A stretch of 64,000 nucleotides of DNA from Alkaliphilus sp. B6464 (GCF_018141165.1 NZ_CP058557.1:1550001-1614000), one strand, 5' to 3'. Numbered from the stretch's first letter, positions 25,119 to 35,384 are shown. The notes: generated by a model not told the origin, from the sequence alone. Made by a program: numbers and translations.

Positions 25119-25814
25119 TTATGGAACAAATTTATAACCTATCCCCCAAACTGTTATAATATGTTTTGGAGATTTAGGATCATCCTCAATTTTTCTTCTT
25201 AACTGATGGATGTATACCATAATTGCATTATCATCGATAATAGTATCGCTCCAAATATTTTCATAAAGCTGTTCTTTAGTAAAAACCTGTTGAGGACTTT
25301 CTATAAAGAACTTAATTAGCAGATTTTCTTTATATGATAAATCAATTAGTTTTTCATTTTTATAGAATTTATAGGTTTTTAGATCGAATTTAAATGGGCC
25401 TTCAATGATAAAGCTTGATGAGATTCTTTTATCTTCAATATATTGTTGATAGCTTCTTATTTGTGCTTTTACATGGGCGCATAAAATAGCAGGACTAAAG
25501 GGTTTTGTTATATAATTAACTGCACCAAGACCTAATCCTAAAATTTTATCATAGTCTTCACTTCTTCCGCTTACAAATATAATCGGTGTTTTAACTCCTA
25601 AATTTTTAATTTCTCCGATTAACTCAAATCCATCTTGGTCTCCTAACATAACATCTAAAATAATTAAATCAAACACATTGTTTTTTAAATGAATAAGTGC
25701 TTCTTCAGCACATGATGCTTCTTCGATTAAGTAATTTTCAAGTAGTAAGCTTCTCTTAATGAGTTTCCGTATATATTCTTCATCGTCTACAATAAGAACC
25801 CTTTCATTTGCCAT
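25119..25814 (-). CDS. OmpR-family response regulator
   Basis: 231 residues: receiver domain 1-120 (VDDEEYIRK acidic pair, phospho-Asp in LIILDVMLGDQDG, conserved Lys in TKPFSP) and a winged-helix domain at about 130-230 (LSYKENLLIKFFIESP, VYIHQLRRKIEDD, ITVWGIGYKF). It is divergent from a large sensor kinase 173 bp away. The two probably act together, although the kinase is of the NtrB-like type that more often pairs with other regulators. The nearby flavin reductase gene is the likely target. Confidence 0.93.
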   Translation of the reverse strand: MANERVLIVDDEEYIRKLIKRSLLLENYLIEEASCAEEALIHLKNNVFDLIILDVMLGDQDGFELIGEIKNLGVKTPIIFVSGRSEDYDKILGLGLGAVNYITKPFSPAILCAHVKAQIRSYQQYIEDKRISSSFIIEGPFKFDLKTYKFYKNEKLIDLSYKENLLIKFFIESPQQVFTKEQLYENIWSDTIIDDNAIMVYIHQLRRKIEDDPKSPKHIITVWGIGYKFVP

Positions 25815-25987
25815 AAAAATCCTCCTCAGGATTGCTTTACAAGATAATAATGGATATATTTAACAGATTAGAAATCAAAATAGAAGATATTTTAAAAATC
25901 AATTAGATATATTAATCTGCTATAATATAAATATAACAAAATTCGTCTATAACTTCAATAATTCGACATTTCAATAGGGGGATTACT

Positions 25988-27829
25988 ATGAGAATTGATG
26001 GCTCCTTCAGGAAAATACTATCAATAATACTTGTATTTATTATGTTATTAACTATGATAATTGTAGTAGGATATAATAATTTTATTCATCATAAGAATAC
26101 AGTTATTAGGCAACAACAGGAGCATTTACTCACAATAGCAAAGTCTATTTCTAGAAGTCTTGATGTATTTATTAATTATAAAACTAATAGTTTATCTGTA
26201 TTGGCTAAAGAACCAATTATTATAAAAGCATTGAAGATGAATGAAGAAGGACAAGTCTATTATCGACATGAAGAAGTTTTAGAAACTTTTTTTGAAAAAT
26301 ATAAAGATGAAATGGAAAGGGTATTATTTTTTAATAATAAAGGAGAGTTGATTTATCAATATCCACTTATGAATTCAACTAATGGGAAAGTTATAGAAGA
26401 TTCTATCATAAATAGAGCCTTGAATAGTAAACAGATATTTATAAGTAAAGAGTATTTATCCAGCCCTAATCAATTCTCAATTGATATATTGCAGCCAGTT
26501 ATAAACAATAATGAGGTTATAGGTGTTTTGGTTAATACTATTAACTTAAATAAAACGTATGAAAATTTAATCCATCCTATAAGACCTGGAAAAAAGGGTT
26601 ATGCAATGGTAAAAAATATGGATGGTTTTATTGTGATGCATCCAGTAACAGACCAAATAGGTATAGAATCCATAAAAGTGAGAAAGAAAAGGTTCCCACA
26701 AAATGATTGGAAAGAACTTGAAGAATTAAATAGGAGACAGGTTGAAGAAGGGGAAGGTTATTTTGTCTATCACTCTAAATGGTGGCAAGATGCTGAAGAA
26801 GAATTAACCAAGAAAATTAATGCGTATACTACATTTAAAAAAGGTGATATTTTCTGGAGTATATCTGTTCAAATGGACTATAAGGAAATAGAGGCACCTA
26901 TTAAAGGTACACTTGTGAATACATCATTAATAGCATTAATTATTGCGGTTTTTTTAATGAGTGTACTTTATATAATTTTGAAAATGGATAAGAAAAGAAA
27001 AGCACTGGAAATTGAAGCTAAATATTTAAAAGAATTAAATAAAGCATGGGAAGAGTTAATTAAAAGTGAAGCAAGATTAAGACATTCTCAAAAACTTGAA
27101 ACCATTGGCACATTAACTAGTGGGGTAGCTCACGAATTTAATAATCTATTATGTCCTATATTAGGTTATTCGGAAATGCTACTACAAAGTGTTGATGCCA
27201 ATAAGACTATGCATGAAGATATATTAGAAATAAATAAAGGTGCTTTAAGGGCCAAGGAGCTAATAGAACAAATTTTAGCATTTAGTAGAGATGATGCTAC
27301 AGTTCCTAAGTTTAAATACTTAGAAGTAAATTATGTTGTAAAGGAAAGTATAAAGCTTATTAAATCAATTTTACCAAATAACATTAAAATTGTAGAGAAT
27401 ATTAATAGCAATCAACTGATCTTTGGAAACTCAACACAATTACAACAAGTTTTGCTTAATTTATACACAAATTCATATCATTCTATGAAAAGTGAAGATG
27501 GAGTACTAGAGGTTAATACTGAAGATGTATATATTAGCCATGAAGAGTGGGAAAAACTTAATTTACCGAATGGAAATTATGTAAAAATTCAGGTTAAAGA
27601 TGATGGTGCTGGCATGAATGAGGAAACATTAGAACAAATATTTGATTACTATTTTACTACAAAGGAAACAGGGAAAGGTACAGGGTTAGGTCTACCAGTC
27701 GTACGCAATATTGTAGAAAATCACAAGGGTAGAATTTTTGTAAAAAGTCAAGTAGATGTAGGAACAAGTGTTGATATATATTTACCTTCTGCTGAAGAAA
27801 ATTATAGGGAAAATCTTAATGAATTTTAA
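25988..27829 (+). CDS. Membrane sensor histidine kinase with extracellular dCache-like domain
   Basis: 613 residues. A transmembrane helix at about 10-30, a large extracellular region to about 305 with a Cache-like fold (IRPGKKGYAMVKNMDGFIV and VMHP), a second helix at about 308-332, then HisKA with the phospho-His in SGVAHEFNNLLCPILGYSEM and a HATPase domain with DDGAGM and GTGLGLPVV. Cache domains bind small organic ligands. It precedes a secreted flavin reductase gene by 86 bp, so it may sense the respiratory substrate or product. Confidence 0.92.
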   Translation: MRIDGSFRKILSIILVFIMLLTMIIVVGYNNFIHHKNTVIRQQQEHLLTIAKSISRSLDVFINYKTNSLSVLAKEPIIIKALKMNEEGQVYYRHEEVLETFFEKYKDEMERVLFFNNKGELIYQYPLMNSTNGKVIEDSIINRALNSKQIFISKEYLSSPNQFSIDILQPVINNNEVIGVLVNTINLNKTYENLIHPIRPGKKGYAMVKNMDGFIVMHPVTDQIGIESIKVRKKRFPQNDWKELEELNRRQVEEGEGYFVYHSKWWQDAEEELTKKINAYTTFKKGDIFWSISVQMDYKEIEAPIKGTLVNTSLIALIIAVFLMSVLYIILKMDKKRKALEIEAKYLKELNKAWEELIKSEARLRHSQKLETIGTLTSGVAHEFNNLLCPILGYSEMLLQSVDANKTMHEDILEINKGALRAKELIEQILAFSRDDATVPKFKYLEVNYVVKESIKLIKSILPNNIKIVENINSNQLIFGNSTQLQQVLLNLYTNSYHSMKSEDGVLEVNTEDVYISHEEWEKLNLPNGNYVKIQVKDDGAGMNEETLEQIFDYYFTTKETGKGTGLGLPVVRNIVENHKGRIFVKSQVDVGTSVDIYLPSAEENYRENLNEF

Positions 27830-27915
27830 GAATTACTAAGAATTGCTTAAGATTTGTATAATATACTTTATTTAAAAGTTAGTTAAATATCAAACTTAAG
27901 ATAGGGAGGATAAAT

Positions 27916-29670
27916 ATGAACAAAATTAAAAAATCATTGGTTGTAATCCTAACTTTAATATTAGTATTTTCGCTAGCTGCTTGTCAGCCAAAAGACACTA
28001 ATGATAAAATAGGTCAGGAGCCTGTAAGCAGTGTAGTCGTAGGTGAGGGAAGAGGTAAAGGTGGCCCAGTTAAACTAGAGGTTACTTTTGAAAACTCTGA
28101 AATTAAAGATATTAAGGTTGTAGAAAATAAGGAGTCAGATTATACTAAACCAGTTATTGCAGATCTAACTAAACAAATTATTGACACAAACTCTACAAAT
28201 GTTGATATTGTTTCAGGTGCTACATTAACTAGTCATGCTATAATTAATGCTGTAAAGGATGCTATACAAAAAGCAGGAGTTACTTTAACTGCTAAAGATG
28301 CAACTAAAGAAGCTGAAAAAGCAGAGGATATCTCAACTGATATAGTTATTATTGGAGCAGGTGGTGCAGGGCTTTCAGCAGCTATAGAGGCAACTAATCA
28401 AGGCGCTAAAGTAATAGTTGTAGAAAAAAATGCTTTTATGGGCGGAAATACAAACTATGCAACTGGTGGAATGAATGCGGCTGGTACAAAGTATCAAGAA
28501 GCTAAAGGGATACAAGATAGCCCAGAGTTATATTTTAAAGATACAATGAAGGGCGGACATGATAAAAATGATCCAGCACTGTTAAAGGTTTTAACTGAAA
28601 AATCAGCAGAAACCATATATTGGCTTGAAGAATTAGGAGCAAAATTATCTGAAATTGGAAGATCAGGTGGGCAAAGTGTAGATAGAATTCATAAAGGTCC
28701 AGAAGGTATGCCTGTAGGAACTCACCTTATGGATGTATTTGCTGACCAGGTAGAAGAACTTAATATTGATGTTAGATTAAATACAAAGGCAATAGAAATT
28801 CTTGCAGAAGGCAATAAGGCAACAGGTATAAAAGTAGAAAATAAAGATGGAAATGCTTACAACATAAATGCTAAGGCAGTAATACTTGCATCTGGCGGAT
28901 TTGGTGCTAATCCAGAGTTAGTAACAAAATACAAACCAGAATTAGAAGGCTTTGGAACAACTAACCAACCAGGAGCAACAGGCGATGCTCTTGCTATGGT
29001 AGAAAAGTTGGATGTAGCTTTAACAGACATAAAAGAAATTCAAACTCACCCTACAGTAGTTCCTAAAATAAATGAAATGATAACTGAAGGGGTAAGAGGA
29101 GACGGTGCTATCTTAGTAAACAGAGATGGTAAAAGATTTATAAATGAACTTGAAACTAGAGACGTAGTATCTAAAGCTATATTATCACAAGAAGGTAACA
29201 CTGCATTTTTACTCTTTGATCAACAAGTAGTAGAAGAGGCAAGTGCGATTCAAAAGTATAAGGATGCTGGATTATTAACAGAGGCTGCTTCCTTAAAAGA
29301 GCTAGGTGAAAAACTTAAAATAGATGCTGAAACTCTTGAAAAAACTGTAAACACATACAATGAGTATTATAGAAATAAAGAAGATAAGGAATTTGGAAGA
29401 AGGCTAATGAATGTAGAGCTTACAAAAACACCATTTTATGCAGTAGAAATAGCTCCAGCTATTCACCATACTATGGGAGGAGTTAGAATAAACACTGACA
29501 CTGAGGTAATTAACAACTCAGGAAATGTGGTAGAAGGTCTATATGCTGCTGGAGAAGTTACAGGAGGAGTACATGGTGGTAATAGAATTGGTGGTAATGC
29601 GGTATCTGATATAACTGTATTTGGAAGAATAGCAGGAAAAAATGCTGCAGAAGCTGTAAAAGGTAAATAA
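27916..29670 (+). CDS. Secreted FMN/FAD flavoprotein reductase, fumarate-reductase type (paralogue 1)
   Basis: 584 residues. Lipoprotein signal with lipobox LAAC (Cys23), FMN-binding domain at about 35-120 with the SGATLTS flavin-attachment motif (100-106), then a FAD-binding fumarate-reductase-like domain (GAGGAG 147-152). Active-site residues match soluble fumarate reductase Fcc3 by identity and spacing: His378, Met388, Thr390, Glu391, Arg415, His517, Arg557. So a C4-dicarboxylate such as fumarate is the likely acceptor. Covalent FMN would receive electrons from a membrane flavin-transfer system not encoded in this window. AGGGAGG precedes the ATG. Confidence 0.9.
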   Translation: MNKIKKSLVVILTLILVFSLAACQPKDTNDKIGQEPVSSVVVGEGRGKGGPVKLEVTFENSEIKDIKVVENKESDYTKPVIADLTKQIIDTNSTNVDIVSGATLTSHAIINAVKDAIQKAGVTLTAKDATKEAEKAEDISTDIVIIGAGGAGLSAAIEATNQGAKVIVVEKNAFMGGNTNYATGGMNAAGTKYQEAKGIQDSPELYFKDTMKGGHDKNDPALLKVLTEKSAETIYWLEELGAKLSEIGRSGGQSVDRIHKGPEGMPVGTHLMDVFADQVEELNIDVRLNTKAIEILAEGNKATGIKVENKDGNAYNINAKAVILASGGFGANPELVTKYKPELEGFGTTNQPGATGDALAMVEKLDVALTDIKEIQTHPTVVPKINEMITEGVRGDGAILVNRDGKRFINELETRDVVSKAILSQEGNTAFLLFDQQVVEEASAIQKYKDAGLLTEAASLKELGEKLKIDAETLEKTVNTYNEYYRNKEDKEFGRRLMNVELTKTPFYAVEIAPAIHHTMGGVRINTDTEVINNSGNVVEGLYAAGEVTGGVHGGNRIGGNAVSDITVFGRIAGKNAAEAVKGK

Positions 29671-29698
29671 CAGGCAATAAATAATAAATATTGAGAAG

Positions 29699-29744
29699 GA
29701 CAAGGAGTATTAGATGAAAATTATCTATATTCCTTGTCTTTTCT
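29699..29744 (+). terminator. Terminator after flavin reductase paralogue 1
   Basis: GACAAGGA pairs with TCCTTGTC (29699-29706, 29731-29738), stem extended by inner AT pairs, followed by TTTTCTT. Confidence 0.85.
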
Positions 29745-29849
29745 TACATTTTTAGGTTTAGCCAAGACTTTTTCAGTATAAACTGGAGACGATTTATGAT
29801 AGAAACTCTTCATTTAACTACTTTTTAAAATTATTTACTTAAGACGCTT

Positions 29850-30359
29850 TTACTCTTTTATAAGAATTTTTGTAATCTCTGCTATGTATAATGTGTGATG
29901 ATCAGAATTAGGGTACCATTTTTCGTTAATTTCTTGGTAAATAAAAGACTCTGGCTTATACTCCTGTGCGAAAAGCTTTTTGCATAAAACAACTTTAGTT
30001 GCTTCTTCAAAATATGGAATATTATCTTCATGAATAACTGTAAGGTTTGATTTTTTAATTTTATCTTCATCTCTACCAGAAGTTGTGCCAAGGTAACTTA
30101 GCATTTTTCTACTGCTATCATCAAAAAAGCTTAATGAAAAGGTTGCTGAGTTATCTACAAACTCCTTTGTATATCGCTGGGGACCTATAACGATATAAGC
30201 AACATTTTTTCCCCACATTACACCAAAACCGCCCCAGGCAGCCGTCATAGTATTTACCTTTCCATCCTTTTCAGCTGTAATTAGCATCCAATCCTTACCT
30301 ATAAGTTTAAATGGACTTTCGTTAAACTCCTCAGGTTTTACTTTCATAAATTCAGACAT
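29850..30359 (-). CDS. Flavin-reductase-like FMN-binding split-barrel protein
   Basis: 169 residues from the ATG at 30359, preceded by AAAGGGG. The segments PFKLIGKDWMLITAEKDGK, NTMTAAWGGFGVMWGKN, then FSLSFFD, are typical of the flavoredoxin/flavin-reductase family, which binds FMN in a dimeric split barrel. It may reduce or shuttle flavin. It lies between flavin reductase genes, so it may serve the same flavin economy. Monocistronic; alternatives within the family include pyridoxamine-phosphate-oxidase-like proteins. Confidence 0.85.
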   Translation of the reverse strand: MSEFMKVKPEEFNESPFKLIGKDWMLITAEKDGKVNTMTAAWGGFGVMWGKNVAYIVIGPQRYTKEFVDNSATFSLSFFDDSSRKMLSYLGTTSGRDEDKIKKSNLTVIHEDNIPYFEEATKVVLCKKLFAQEYKPESFIYQEINEKWYPNSDHHTLYIAEITKILIKE

Positions 30360-30511
30360 AATACAATCCCCTTTCAAGTTAATTTAATTTTTTATCCTTC
30401 TATAAAAATATATACTTACTTTTCTTATGTAAAATTATTAGTAATAATAAGCTGATATGCATTAATATGAATAGGTTTCGATATAAGTAAGATAACTTTC
30501 ATATAGAGCCT

Positions 30512-30556
30512 AAGCCATCTGACAGGATATTCAAGATTTTATCAGGTGGCTTTTAG
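30512..30556. repeat. Hairpin between convergent-unrelated genes
   Basis: AAGCCATCTGA and TCAGGTGGCTT (30512-30522, 30542-30552) form an 11-bp stem with one G-T pair, followed on the + strand by TT only weakly. The neighbouring genes both point leftward, so the role is unclear. Confidence 0.5.
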
Positions 30557-30662
30557 TAGTAGTAGATTACATAGGTATATTATATATTAAAGATGCTAAA
30601 ACAGGTATTTAGAGGATATACAGATTCAAATATATTACATAATTCTAGATACATGAATTAAC

Positions 30663-31430
30663 CTATAGATTAACATTTGTTTTCTCATTTCTATATTGAT
30701 TAGGTGAGAGTCCTACATAATTTTTAAATGCCCTACTAAAATAATGCTGACTATTATAGCCTACCATATATGATATTTCATTAATGGTATATACCTTGTC
30801 CTTATCCATTAATAGGTTAATAGCCATACTAATTCTTAACTTATTAAGATAATCAGTAAACGTTAGTCCTGTTTTTTGCTTAATAACCCTAGTGAGATAA
30901 GATTCACTAATATGATACTTTTCAGCCACTAAATTTAAAGATAAATAATTTTTTGAGAAGTTTTCTTTTATATAATTAATTGCTAGATTTCCCACATCTT
31001 CAGATCCAGCTCTGTTAGTTATCCCATCTTTTAATATACTTGTTTCCCATATTCTATTAGAATAAGCTTCTACAGCCTTTGTTATGATATTTTTAAAAGA
31101 ACGATAGTCAATAGGCTTTAACAAATAACTAAACACTCCCAGCTCTAAGGCTTTTTGAGCGTACTCGAATTGATCATATCCTGATATAATAATAATCTTA
31201 GAGTCCTTATCTAACTCTCGAGCTCTTTCTATTACCTTAAGTCCGTTTATAAATGGCATATTAATATCCATTAAAATAATCTCTGGACGGTATTCTTCAA
31301 TTACTTCAATGGCTTCCTTACCATCTTCTACAGTTGCTACAACGTGTAAATCCAGGTGGTAAGATTCTATTAAGCTTTTTAATCCATTGCGTATTGTTAC
31401 TTCATCATCTGCAATAACTACCCTAAACAT
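30663..31430 (-). CDS. AraC-type (YesN-like) response regulator
   Basis: 255 residues: receiver domain 1-120 (IADDEVTIRNGL, phospho-Asp in IILMDINMPFING, YLLKPIDY) and two AraC helix-turn-helix motifs at about 150-250 (LNLVAEKYHISESYLTRVIK and ISYMVGYNSQHYFSRAFKN). It overlaps the downstream end of the sensor kinase gene by 13 bases. YesM/YesN pairs usually control uptake or use of a small extracellular molecule. The divergently placed flavin reductase gene at 33.3 kb is the obvious target. Confidence 0.94.
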   Translation of the reverse strand: MFRVVIADDEVTIRNGLKSLIESYHLDLHVVATVEDGKEAIEVIEEYRPEIILMDINMPFINGLKVIERARELDKDSKIIIISGYDQFEYAQKALELGVFSYLLKPIDYRSFKNIITKAVEAYSNRIWETSILKDGITNRAGSEDVGNLAINYIKENFSKNYLSLNLVAEKYHISESYLTRVIKQKTGLTFTDYLNKLRISMAINLLMDKDKVYTINEISYMVGYNSQHYFSRAFKNYVGLSPNQYRNEKTNVNL

Positions 31431-33151
31431 TCAAATCCCTCACCTATCATAGGTATTTTTAACAAAACTGTAGTGCCTACCTGTAATTCGCTTTCTATAG
31501 TTATACTATATTTTTCACTAAAGGCAAGCTTTAAACGTTCATTTACGTTGTATAATCCATAGTGATCTGATTCAATCGATTCATGAAGGTTTTTGGAAAT
31601 TTCCGCAAGGTGGCTCTTATCTATGCCTAAACCATTATCCATCACTTCTATAAAAATACAATTTTCTTTTGCAAACACATTTATATCTATAATACCTAGT
31701 TGTTTTCTAGGTTTTAAGCCATGATATATAGAGTTTTCTACTAGAGGCTGAATAAGTAATTTGGGAACTAGATTTTCCTCTATTGAAAAATCCACATTAA
31801 TATTATAGTTTATTTTATCCTTATATCTTATCTTTTGGATTTCAAGATAATTTCGTACATGTTCTATTTCATCGGAAATTGTTATAAACTCCTTGCCAGC
31901 ACTTAATGAAATTCTAAAAAAACGAGATAAAGAGTTAATCATGTCTGCAACCTCAAAAGCATTGTATTCTAAAGCCTTCCACTGTAATGTGTCTAATGTA
32001 TTATAGAGGAAATGAGGATTTATTTGGGATTGCAGTGCTCTAAGCTCGGCATTTCTTTTCTGAGATTGTACTTGAAATACCTGATTAATTAGATTTTCTA
32101 TTTCGTTTAGCATTTGATTAAAAACTTGGCCTAAAACAGAAACCTCATCATTATTCTCTATTTCATAATAGGAGTGTAGATTACCTTTAGAAACCTCTAT
32201 CATATTATGTTTTAATACTTGTAAAGGTTTTCCTATTGAGCTTGAAATAATAATAGCAAGAAAAATAGCTACTATAAGCAAAATTATTCCTATTAAAATT
32301 ACAAAATTTGTAATGCTGTTGGTTTGTGCATGGATCATGCTATTTTCAACTAGAGTACATAAAATCCAGTCCTCTGTATAAGGAATCGAAGAAAAAAACA
32401 CTGTAGAGTCATCGTCAGATAGATTTTTTAGTGAAGCTGTACCTGATTTATTTTCTTGAAAATTATTGATTATTATATTTAATCCATCTGAAGAAATATA
32501 CTTTTTCTTTAGTTCCCCTGCATCTATTGAATAAATATCCTTATTTTTATTCATTATCCAAGTGAAACCATTGTAGATGTCTATATTACCGGCTATCTTA
32601 GAAAATTTTTCTAAGTTGATTGATCCATTTATAAAACCTATCTTTTTGTTACTCTCATTTATTATAGGATAACATATTATAAAAATTAGTTTACTGTCGG
32701 ATTTTGAAACTATAGGATTGCTTATAACATATTCAGATTTTGTAGCCATAGCTCTTCTAAAGTATTCACGGCTAGATACGTCAATAGTCATTTCATCATT
32801 TATCCATCCCTGACCATCTATACCTCCTATTGCAAATGTTTCATATGGATTTCCATATTGATTTCTTAGAACCTTATTTAACTGTGTCACATAGGGTTTT
32901 AACTCATAGAAATCAAGATTTTTAGTAGATGGATTTTCATGTATAATTCTAATTTCACTAATACGTTGATTTAACCAAGAGCCTATTTCGTTTGCTTTAG
33001 AATCAATGAGCTGAATAGTCTGATATTCCAGTTCTTTCATTCTTAAGTTCTTCACCCTTGTTTGCAGTATAAACAAAAGAGGTGATAAGGTTAAAACGAT
33101 GATTAAAATAAAAGATGTAGTTATTTTTGAACGTAATGACATTTTTTTCAC
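31418..33151 (-). CDS. YesM-like (HPK7) sensor histidine kinase with extracellular Cache domain
   Basis: 577 residues. N-terminal membrane helix, extracellular Cache-type sensor (about 35-275), second helix at about 283-305, HAMP, and the HPK7 phospho-acceptor block ALQSQINPHFLYNTLDTLQW near residue 380, then a HATPase domain with EVMDNGLGID. Partner of the AraC-type regulator with which it overlaps. The 175-bp gap to the divergent flavin reductase gene contains a perfect TGTTAA-AGTA-TTAACA repeat (33290-33305), a candidate regulator-binding site. Confidence 0.93.
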   Translation of the reverse strand: MKKMSLRSKITTSFILIIVLTLSPLLFILQTRVKNLRMKELEYQTIQLIDSKANEIGSWLNQRISEIRIIHENPSTKNLDFYELKPYVTQLNKVLRNQYGNPYETFAIGGIDGQGWINDEMTIDVSSREYFRRAMATKSEYVISNPIVSKSDSKLIFIICYPIINESNKKIGFINGSINLEKFSKIAGNIDIYNGFTWIMNKNKDIYSIDAGELKKKYISSDGLNIIINNFQENKSGTASLKNLSDDDSTVFFSSIPYTEDWILCTLVENSMIHAQTNSITNFVILIGIILLIVAIFLAIIISSSIGKPLQVLKHNMIEVSKGNLHSYYEIENNDEVSVLGQVFNQMLNEIENLINQVFQVQSQKRNAELRALQSQINPHFLYNTLDTLQWKALEYNAFEVADMINSLSRFFRISLSAGKEFITISDEIEHVRNYLEIQKIRYKDKINYNINVDFSIEENLVPKLLIQPLVENSIYHGLKPRKQLGIIDINVFAKENCIFIEVMDNGLGIDKSHLAEISKNLHESIESDHYGLYNVNERLKLAFSEKYSITIESELQVGTTVLLKIPMIGEGFECLG

Positions 33152-33289
33152 CTTTTCAGAAGAATTTACTTAGTTAATTCTATTATATATCATTTAGTCA
33201 TTGTTTAAAATATTGTACCTTAAAGTGCAAAAACAAGAAATTTGGTGTAAATACAAATTTAGCATAGGATGTTAAACTTATATCAAAAG

Positions 33290-33305
33290 TGTTAAAGTAT
33301 TAACA
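33290..33305. promoter_or_regulatory. TGTTAA-N4-TTAACA inverted repeat upstream of paralogue 2
   Basis: A perfect 6-4-6 palindrome 20 bases before the start codon of the flavin reductase at 33326. It could be an operator for the adjacent two-component regulator, though its closeness to the start codon would suit repression better. Confidence 0.35.
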
Positions 33306-33325
33306 ATAAAATAGGAGGGATTAAA

Positions 33326-35110
33326 TTGAAAAAGCTTTTAATTATTCTATTAGCTATTATTATGGCAATAAGTGTCGTAGGTTGTAATAATGAAGGTAAA
33401 GAAATAGTTGGTAATGAGGCTACAGTAATTAAAAATGGTACTTATAAAGGAGTAGGAAATGGAAAAGGCGGTGAAATATCTGTTGAAGTAACAATTGAAG
33501 ATGATATGATTAAAGATATTAAAGTTTTAAGTCAAAACGAAACATCGGGATTTGACACAGCAATGGATACTTTAGCAGAAAACATTATCACAAAAAACAG
33601 TGTTGATGTTGATACTGTATCTGGATGTACTTTAACTTCTAAAGGTTTTCTTGAAGCGATTAATTCAGCCTTAGTGGCAGCAAATACAACCCCAGATATG
33701 CTTAAAAAGGTAGAAGGGGTTGCTAAGAGTGGAGCAAAAGAAGATGTTACGGAAACCCACGATATAGTTGTAATAGGTGCTGGTGGAGCAGGACTTGCAG
33801 CTGCCATAGAGGCTAAAGCCGCTGGAGCAGATGTTATTGTTTTAGAAAAAATGCCCCTAGCTGGTGGTAATACACTTATATCAGGTGCAGAATATGCTGC
33901 TTCCAACAACTGGTTACAGGAAAAAGAAGGAATTAAGGATAGTGTAGAGCAACATATTGAAGATACTCTAAAGGGTGGAGATAATATAAACAATCCAGAA
34001 CTGGTGAGAGTTGTTGCAGAAAATGCCCTAGAAGGTGCTATATGGCTTAGAGACGAAGTTGGAGTTGTATGGGAAGATGAGCTAATGCAATTTGGTGGTC
34101 ATACAGCTAAAAGAAGCTTAGTTCCCCTAGGAGCAAGTGGTAAAGAGATAATAAATAAACAATTAAAAAAAGCTAAAGAAATGAATATACCTATTCTTCT
34201 AAATACTAAAGCAACTGTTCTAATTACGGATACAAATGGTAAAGTCATAGGGGTAGAGGCAGAGGGTGAAGATAAAAATTATACCTTTAACACTAATAAG
34301 GCAGTAATAGTAGCCTCAGGAGGATTTGGATCTAACGTAGAGATGAGAGTAAAGTATAACCCAGATATTGATAACGCTATACTTTCCACCAACACACCTG
34401 GTAGTACCGGAGATGGTATCGTTATGACAGAAAATATTGGTGCAGATTTAGTTGGCATGGAACATATTCAGACATATCCTATATGTGATCCACTAACAGG
34501 AACTCTACTTTATTTTGATGATGCAAGATTATATGGACATACAGTGATTGTAAATAAAGAAGGAAAAAGATTTGTTGAGGAGCTTGGAAGACGTGATGTT
34601 ATGTCAATGGGAATAAAAGCTCAAACAGGTAGTGTTTGTTATGAATTACTTGATCAAAATGGATTTGATGCTAGTAACTTACAAGAGAATCATGGTCCTG
34701 AACTCGATTACCTTTTCAAAAACAATCTACTTGTTAAAGCAGATACTTTAGAAGAAGCCGCAGCACTCTTTGAAATAGATGCAAAAGAATTGAAAGCAAC
34801 AGTTGATAAGTATAATAGCTATGTTAAAGATGGTAAAGATCCTGAGTTTAATAAACGTATGTTACCATCTACAGTGGATACTGCACCTTTCTATATTTTA
34901 AAAGCAGCTCCAGCTGTCCATCACACAATGGGTGGTATTAAAATAAATACAAATGCTCAAGTAATAAATAAAGATGGTAAAGTTATAGAAGGTCTATATG
35001 CAGCAGGAGAGGTTACAGGAGGAATTCATGGTACAAACAGATTAGGTAGCAATGCTCTTGCCGATATTATAGTATTTGGTAGAATTGCAGGACAAAACGC
35101 AGTTAAATAA
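33326..35110 (+). CDS. Secreted FMN/FAD flavoprotein reductase with urocanate-reductase-like pocket (paralogue 2)
   Basis: 594 residues, TTG start after AGGAGGG. Lipobox VVGC (Cys20), FMN-binding domain with SGCTLTS (99-105), FAD GAGGAG (151-156). Arg423 (ELGRRD), the HHTMGG and GTNRLG blocks keep the catalytic frame. But the His of paralogues 1 and 3 (QTHPT) is Tyr384 (QTYPI), the Met/Thr/Glu trio is absent, and Asp398/399 follow 14-15 residues later. Tyr and Asp at these places recall urocanate reductase UrdA (reported as Tyr373 and Asp388), which yields imidazole propionate. Other unsaturated acids remain possible. It is probably controlled by the divergent YesMN pair. Confidence 0.87.
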   Translation: MKKLLIILLAIIMAISVVGCNNEGKEIVGNEATVIKNGTYKGVGNGKGGEISVEVTIEDDMIKDIKVLSQNETSGFDTAMDTLAENIITKNSVDVDTVSGCTLTSKGFLEAINSALVAANTTPDMLKKVEGVAKSGAKEDVTETHDIVVIGAGGAGLAAAIEAKAAGADVIVLEKMPLAGGNTLISGAEYAASNNWLQEKEGIKDSVEQHIEDTLKGGDNINNPELVRVVAENALEGAIWLRDEVGVVWEDELMQFGGHTAKRSLVPLGASGKEIINKQLKKAKEMNIPILLNTKATVLITDTNGKVIGVEAEGEDKNYTFNTNKAVIVASGGFGSNVEMRVKYNPDIDNAILSTNTPGSTGDGIVMTENIGADLVGMEHIQTYPICDPLTGTLLYFDDARLYGHTVIVNKEGKRFVEELGRRDVMSMGIKAQTGSVCYELLDQNGFDASNLQENHGPELDYLFKNNLLVKADTLEEAAALFEIDAKELKATVDKYNSYVKDGKDPEFNKRMLPSTVDTAPFYILKAAPAVHHTMGGIKINTNAQVINKDGKVIEGLYAAGEVTGGIHGTNRLGSNALADIIVFGRIAGQNAVK

Positions 35111-35139
35111 TATAGCCATAAATAGAATACTCAAAGAAT

Positions 35140-35173
35140 AAAGGAATGTTTTATAAAACATTCCTTTATTCTT
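35140..35173 (+). terminator. Terminator after flavin reductase paralogue 2
   Basis: AAAGGAATGTTT and AAACATTCCTTT (35140-35151, 35156-35167) around TATA, followed by ATTCTTTTTT. Confidence 0.9.
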
Positions 35174-35384
35174 TTTTATATTAAGAATATAAACTGTAGA
35201 TACATTATCATCGATAAAAGGACAAATATTAACCTTATTAGGTCAATTTCTTCGCATAATATTGGCATTGAGGAGAATATTAACAGTAGTGAGCTTCTAC
35301 TTGGAAACTTAATGCAGACATAACAGTTATTAATTAAAATGATTTGGCTAGTAAAATATCAAACTGAAAGTGAGGATGAAAAAG

